From the NCBI GenBank assembly GCA_031254255.1, contig JAIRUT010000122.1:1-5423 (forward strand): a stretch of 5,423 nt of DNA, read 5' to 3'. Positions 1-2,865 of this stretch are shown one piece after another. The stretch comes from Coriobacteriales bacterium (GTDB lineage: Bacteria; Actinomycetota; Coriobacteriia; Coriobacteriales; UBA8131). A model generated the notes under the pieces. It was not told where the DNA came from. It worked only from the letters and a program-made list of their open reading frames with translations, and ran no database searches. A program made the position numbers and the translations under genes. The stretch's first letter is position 1, and the number at the start of each line of letters is the position of its first letter.

Positions 1-146
1 CTATTCAGAATCGCCTTGAGGTCTACGGTAAGTCCACTGCGCCACTGATCGACTACTATCGCGGATCGGAGTTACTGCGGGAGGTTAACGGTGACCGTCC
101 AGCCGATCAAGTTTACGCCGATATCAAGCGAGTTCTGGTGGTTTGA
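1..146 (+). CDS. adk: Adenylate kinase, C-terminal end (5' partial)
   Basis: Adenylate kinase interconverts ATP + AMP and 2 ADP in the cytoplasm. Only the last 47 residues are present, read in the frame starting at base 3 and ending at TGA 144-146. They include RLEVYGKSTAPLIDYYR (residues 4-20 of the fragment), which matches the conserved C-terminal helix of the family (R-L-x-x-Y-x-x-x-T-A-P-L-I-x-Y-Y). A variable tail with the usual G-x-x-P-A-x-x-V-x-x-D-I-x-x-x-L pattern follows (residues 30-45). The catalytic P-loop, the AMP-binding site and the LID domain lie outside the window. The fragment sits directly before map with a 5-base gap, the standard adk-map arrangement of ribosomal-protein operons. 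The family assignment rests on this short C-terminal match plus the neighbour. Confidence 0.9.
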   Translation, partial: IQNRLEVYGKSTAPLIDYYRGSELLREVNGDRPADQVYADIKRVLVV

Positions 147-151
147 ATTAA

Positions 152-904
152 ATGGTTATCATTAAAACAGCATCTGAAATTGAGGCTATGAAGGCTGCTG
201 GTCGCCTTAGTGCTAAGGTTTTGCGCAAAACTGGTGAGCTGGTGCGTCCGGGTATATCAACCTTGGAGTTGGATCGTTTCGCAGAGAATTTGATTCGCAT
301 GGAAGGTGGGATACCTGCCTTTCTTGGCTACAACGGCTTCCGTGGATCAATCTGTGCGTCACTGAACGAACAGATCGTCCACGGCATCCCCTCCGCAGAG
401 GTCATACTCAAGGAAGGCGATATTATCTCCATCGACACAGGAGCTACTGTAGCTGGATGGGTTGGTGACAACGCTGCAACATTTGCCGTGGGGCAGATTT
501 CTGAGGAAAAGCAGCGTCTGCTGGAGGTTACCGAACGATCCATGTGGGCAGGTATCGATGCTGCGCTGGTCGATGGGCATCTTGGGGATATTGGCCATGC
601 TGTGCAGAGCGTTGCGGAGGCCGCTGGTTTTGGTGTTGTCCGCGATTATGTTGGCCATGGCATTGGCCACAAGATGCACGAGGATCCTTCTGTTCCTAAT
701 TTTGGGCATCGTGGTCGGGGAATGCGCCTGAAGGCTGGCATGGTAATCGCCATTGAGCCGATGATCAATGCTGGCAGTTACGAAGCCATAGGTCCTGGTG
801 CCGACGGCTGGTTGGTCTGCACCCGTGATGGCAGGCCATCTGCCCACTTTGAGCGAACCGTGGCCATCACCATGGATGGCCCCTTGGTTCTGACGGCTGA
901 GTGA
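152..904 (+). CDS. map: Type I methionine aminopeptidase
   Basis: This cytoplasmic metalloenzyme removes the initiator methionine from new proteins when the second residue is small. The 250-residue product has the usual length of a bacterial type Ia enzyme with no N-terminal extension. All catalytic residues are visible: H77 in NEQIVHGIP, metal ligands D95 (SIDTGA) and D106 (GWVGDNAATF), H169 in GHGIGHKMHEDP with H176 nearby, E202 in AIEPM and E234 in HFERTVAIT. Their spacing parallels E. coli Map (H79, D97, D108, H171, H178, E204, E235). The ATG lies 5 bases after the adk stop and no strong Shine-Dalgarno is visible (only TGGTGG-like bases inside adk), so translational coupling to adk is likely. 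No other start gives a full-length N-terminus. The downstream neighbour is not infA, which is the common partner. Family assignment is very secure. Confidence 0.97.
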   Translation: MVIIKTASEIEAMKAAGRLSAKVLRKTGELVRPGISTLELDRFAENLIRMEGGIPAFLGYNGFRGSICASLNEQIVHGIPSAEVILKEGDIISIDTGATVAGWVGDNAATFAVGQISEEKQRLLEVTERSMWAGIDAALVDGHLGDIGHAVQSVAEAAGFGVVRDYVGHGIGHKMHEDPSVPNFGHRGRGMRLKAGMVIAIEPMINAGSYEAIGPGADGWLVCTRDGRPSAHFERTVAITMDGPLVLTAE

Positions 905-1182
905 GGCGTCGGTAGTGTAGGTGTAGGTAGCCGCCTGGAGTGTAGACAGTCATCTAGATATTCAGCGATAGTAAACAATAGGTGACAATCAGAGTCTGCG
1001 AACAGGAAGCAGAGCAAGGAAAAGCGAGCAGCAATTCGCCAAACTGACGGCATTAAAAAAACAAATCACAAACAACTAATGCATAATGGCAAGTGATAAA
1101 CTGTCTATCTGTGAAAATTCCAGTTCTGTCCTGAACTTCCAGGCTCCCCGGATTTTCCGAACTCCCGACTTCTGAGCAGAAA
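905..1182. other. Non-coding gap between map and bioY
   Basis: I find no credible gene here; the open frames are short and lack family resemblance. Directly after the map stop is a G/T-rich stretch of repeated GTAG/GTGTAG units (about 911-930). A weak 5-bp pairing (904-908 with 932-936) could form around it, but there is no T-run, so it is not a convincing terminator. Further on is an A-rich patch (1054-1068). CATAAT at 1082-1087 resembles a -10 box but has no -35 partner at normal spacing, so I do not call a promoter. The gap separates the ribosomal-type operon from bioY, so bioY probably has its own promoter, though I cannot place it. Confidence 0.5.
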
Positions 1183-1194
1183 GTGAAACCGCCA

Positions 1195-1836
1195 ATGAGA
1201 AAGACAAGTAGGATCCGCAGTGTCATTTTGGCTGCTCTCGGTATCGCTCTTCTGGCGGTTTCTGCACAAATCCAATTGCCTATTGGCCCGATTCCCTTTA
1301 CCCTGCAAACTCTTGTGTTGATAGTGATTATTTTGGCTTTCAATTCTGGCTCTGCCATGGCGGCAGTTGGAGGTTATCTTGTTCTTGGCGGGATTGGGTT
1401 GCCGATAGGCGCAGGCTTTAAGGGCGGTATCGCTTGGTTGATAGGTCCGACAGGGGGATTTCTCTTGGGCTTTCTGTTGGCTACTTTGTTGGTTGTAGTG
1501 TTGCGGAAGCTATGGCTTGGGCTCAAGGCAGGGTCTGGGTTTGGTTTGGCCGATAAGCTTCAACCGGAGCCAACATCCAAAACAGAGTCTGGTTTAGCAT
1601 CAAAGCGCTCCATGCTTCTAGTAAATATCGTTTTTGGGGTTCTGATTATTGTCGTATATTATGCCTTTGGTTTGCTTTGGTTTATGTATTCTACTGGCTC
1701 AACTTTTTTGGCTGCATTCACACTCTGCCTTGCACCATTTCTAATACCAGATGTCATCAAGCTTGTAGCTGCTGTCACTATAGCGCAGGCTCTGTATCAT
1801 GCTATGGGGCTTAGATTTTTGGAAAGGGCCAATTAA
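1195..1836 (+). CDS. bioY: BioY-family biotin transporter, ECF substrate-binding (S) component
   Basis: BioY is the membrane S component that captures biotin for an energy-coupling-factor transporter. It works with an ATPase and transmembrane T module, or in some bacteria alone. The family signature is clear, numbering from the GTG at 1183: LLAVSAQIQLPIGPIPFTLQT (23-43), the GGYLVLGGIGLPIGAG loop (63-78), IGPTGGFLLGF (87-97), and APFLIPDVIKLVAA (184-197), whose D190 and K193 correspond to the conserved Asp and Lys of the biotin pocket. About six hydrophobic segments are present. A polar insert around residues 113-141 makes it longer than the usual 180-200 residues. The start is uncertain. ATG 1195 is preferred because the weak Shine-Dalgarno-like AAAGTGA (1180-1186) sits 8 bases before it; GTG 1183 would add four residues. 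No bioM/bioN or ecfA/ecfT genes are nearby, so it is an orphan S component as far as the window shows. Its 3' half is lower in G+C (about 41% over 1621-1800) than napA. Confidence 0.93.
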   Translation: MRKTSRIRSVILAALGIALLAVSAQIQLPIGPIPFTLQTLVLIVIILAFNSGSAMAAVGGYLVLGGIGLPIGAGFKGGIAWLIGPTGGFLLGFLLATLLVVVLRKLWLGLKAGSGFGLADKLQPEPTSKTESGLASKRSMLLVNIVFGVLIIVVYYAFGLLWFMYSTGSTFLAAFTLCLAPFLIPDVIKLVAAVTIAQALYHAMGLRFLERAN

Positions 1837-1850
1837 TCTGATTGCTTAAG

Positions 1851-1887
1851 TTGATCTACCTGATCTATCTGGTCAGGTAGATCAGGT
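1851..1887 (+). terminator. Strong inverted repeat after bioY, possible terminator without a T-run
   Basis: TGATCTACCTGA (1852-1863) is perfectly complementary to TCAGGTAGATCA (1873-1884). A C-G pair and a G-U pair extend the stem inward, leaving a 5-base loop at 1866-1870. The structure begins 15 bases after the bioY stop, the usual position for a 3' end. There is no T-tract on either strand next to the stem, so it is not a canonical intrinsic terminator; it may stabilise the mRNA 3' end or act as a protein-binding dyad. TGATCTA is repeated at 1852-1858 and 1861-1867, so a second, mutually exclusive 10-bp stem (1858-1867 with 1878-1887) is also possible. Confidence 0.5.
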
Positions 1888-1972
1888 GCCGGGTCTTCCG
1901 AGAATCCATTAATGCATAAATAATCTAAAGCAGAGGCTATACTGTAATGTTGAGCCATACATAAAATTTCAA

Positions 1973-1995
1973 ATGCTTATATAAAGTATAGGCAT
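1973..1995. repeat. Inverted repeat, possible operator or leader hairpin
   Basis: ATGCTTATA (1973-1981) pairs with TATAGGCAT (1987-1995) over nine positions, with one T-G mismatch that would be a wobble pair in RNA. The 5-base centre is TAAAG. The right arm ends on the first base of the only perfect TATAAT in the region, so a protein bound here could affect a promoter. The surroundings are very AT-rich, which raises the chance of a fortuitous dyad, but the ATGC/GCAT ends are not simple AT matches. Confidence 0.35.
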
Positions 1996-2000
1996 ATAAT
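1995..2000 (+). promoter_or_regulatory. Candidate -10 box (TATAAT)
   Basis: This is a perfect match to the sigma-70/SigA -10 consensus on the + strand, about 185 bases before the napG start. No good -35 hexamer lies 16-18 bases upstream; TTCAAA at 1968-1973 is 21 bases away, and there is no TG extension. If it is used, an activator may be needed, as is common for anaerobically induced respiratory genes. It may also be chance in AT-rich DNA. Confidence 0.22.
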
Positions 2001-2085
2001 TTCCATAAATACCACAACTCCTTATATATAACATAAAATATTAGTATTACTGGTCGAAACGCATCTTCGCTATCCTTCAAAAACA

Positions 2086-2099
2086 GTGATAATTATTAA
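2086..2099. promoter_or_regulatory. Weak FNR/CRP-family-like palindrome upstream of napG
   Basis: GTGAT-AATT-ATTAA matches the FNR consensus TTGAT-N4-ATCAA at 8 of 10 defined positions with the correct 4-base spacer. It lies about 87 bases before the napG ATG. Anaerobic regulators of this family commonly control nap genes, so the placement is sensible. The local sequence is so AT-rich that an 8/10 match could easily be chance. Confidence 0.22.
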
Positions 2100-2185
2100 T
2101 ATGACTTAGCCACTTGGGCTATACCCGATAGAAAGCAGGAGGCTATCGTGTAGCACAGCTGCAAATAGGGGAAGATGATTTCAGG

Positions 2186-2776
2186 ATGGAAAAGGAAAAC
2201 CTTGTTGTACCAGCGGTACTGGGTGCCGGCGTGATGATCGCTCAGGCTATCAAGGGCGTAATCGGAGAAGACAAGCTGTTGCGTCCACCTGGAGTTGACA
2301 CCGAGGACGACTTCATAGCCCGCTGCGTTTCTTGTGGAAAATGTATAGAAGCCTGTCCGTATGCGGCTGTCTTGACTGCAACAATCGTCGATGGGCGCTC
2401 AGCTGGAACCCCGTATATTGATGCCCGCCGCAAAGCCTGTCGCCTCTGTGTGGATTTTCCCTGCGTTGGGGCCTGCCCGACAGGGGCTCTGCGAGATATC
2501 AACAAAGTCTCCGATGTGGATATGGGAACTGCGGTTATCAATGAGAGCCTTTGCGTGGTATTCACAAAAGGCAATCGTTGTGAGGTCTGCTATCGTGCCT
2601 GTCCCCTGATAGATGAGGCGATCACCATCGATTTTCGTCCACGTCCTGGGGACGACAAGCACATGGAATTTGCCCCCGTCATCAATGAGGACAAATGTGT
2701 CGGCTGTGGCATCTGTGTTGAACGCTGTCCGATCAGCGTTCCTGATCTGGCCGTCAAGATCCGGCCACGGAAGTGA
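2186..2776 (+). CDS. napG: NapG/MauM-type ferredoxin with four [4Fe-4S] clusters
   Basis: NapG proteins carry electrons from quinol oxidation, usually via the membrane protein NapH, towards periplasmic nitrate reductase. The 196-residue product has 16 cysteines in four motifs: C47/C50/C53/C57, C85/C88/C93/C97, C123 with C132/C135/C139, and C171/C174/C177/C181. Family landmarks are RPPG (33-36), AGTPY (73-77), CVGACPTGAL (93-102), the MGTAV segment (113-117), RCEVCYRACPLIDEAIT (131-147), and KCVGCGICVERC near the end. The N-terminus is unusual: residues 6-26 are hydrophobic but no twin arginine precedes them, whereas typical NapG has a Tat signal. Upstream in frame there is no other start before TAG 2129-2131 and no encoded RR, so the signal is not simply cut off. 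The Shine-Dalgarno candidate is GGGGAAG (2168-2174), 11 bases before the ATG. napA follows after 89 bases on the same strand. A related polyferredoxin of another oxidoreductase is possible, but the napA neighbour favours NapG. Confidence 0.88.
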   Translation: MEKENLVVPAVLGAGVMIAQAIKGVIGEDKLLRPPGVDTEDDFIARCVSCGKCIEACPYAAVLTATIVDGRSAGTPYIDARRKACRLCVDFPCVGACPTGALRDINKVSDVDMGTAVINESLCVVFTKGNRCEVCYRACPLIDEAITIDFRPRPGDDKHMEFAPVINEDKCVGCGICVERCPISVPDLAVKIRPRK

Positions 2777-2801
2777 TTTCAGCTATCAAACGGTATTTAT
2801 G

Positions 2802-2828
2802 CTGTCGATTGGATGAGAACGGCGACAG
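2802..2828 (+). repeat. Small inverted repeat between napG and napA
   Basis: CTGTCG (2802-2807) and CGACAG (2823-2828) are perfectly complementary and flank a 15-base loop. The stem is only 6 bp, with no T-run after it, so termination is unlikely. It could mark an mRNA processing or stability element between the two nap genes. Chance is quite possible. Confidence 0.2.
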
Positions 2829-2835
2829 AATCTGG

Positions 2836-2860
2836 TAAGGAAGGGACAAGGAAAGGAAGG
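2836..2860 (+). promoter_or_regulatory. napA: Duplicated Shine-Dalgarno tract before napA
   Basis: A purine-rich run contains the 8-mer AAGGAAGG twice, at 2837-2844 and 2853-2860. The second copy ends 5 bases before the napA ATG at 2866, good spacing for ribosome binding, and this fixes the start. The first copy is too far away to serve this ATG directly but may act as a standby site. A ribosome site this strong fits high expression of a respiratory enzyme. Confidence 0.7.
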
Positions 2861-2865
2861 ATCAC

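Larger units (their letters stand above)
1888..2185. other. AT-rich intergenic region upstream of the nap genes
   Basis: This stretch of about 300 bases has no gene that I can support. G+C falls to 50 of 180 bases (28%) over 1921-2100, far below the flanking genes. It contains a 9-bp dyad (1973-1995), a perfect TATAAT (1995-2000), a TATACT (1938-1943) and a FNR/CRP-like palindrome (2086-2099). It also holds a GGG-CTATA-CCC mini-dyad (2116-2126) and an AGGAGG followed by GTG-TAG (2137-2153). This density of AT-rich elements before a respiratory gene pair makes it the likely promoter and regulatory region for napG-napA. That role is inferred from position and composition. Confidence 0.55.

Noticed and set aside
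904..936. Terminator after map
   Set aside because: Only a 5-bp stem (AGGCG/CGCCT) with a loop of more than 20 bases and no T-tract can be drawn.
971..979. GTAAACAAT resembling a BirA (biotin repressor) half-site upstream of bioY
   Set aside because: The matching left half (ATTGTTAAC-like) is absent at the required 14-16 base spacing, and the site is over 200 bases before bioY. A lone half-site in this sequence is not evidence.
905..1182. infA or rpmJ hidden after map
   Set aside because: No + strand frame in this gap gives an IF-1-like or L36-like sequence, and the frames are broken by stops.
1077..1919. 10-mer TAATGCATAA shared by the bioY upstream gap (1077-1086) and the nap upstream gap (1910-1919)
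   Set aside because: Several 10-mer pairs are expected by chance in a window of this size, more in AT-rich DNA, and neither copy extends or sits at a comparable distance from a gene.
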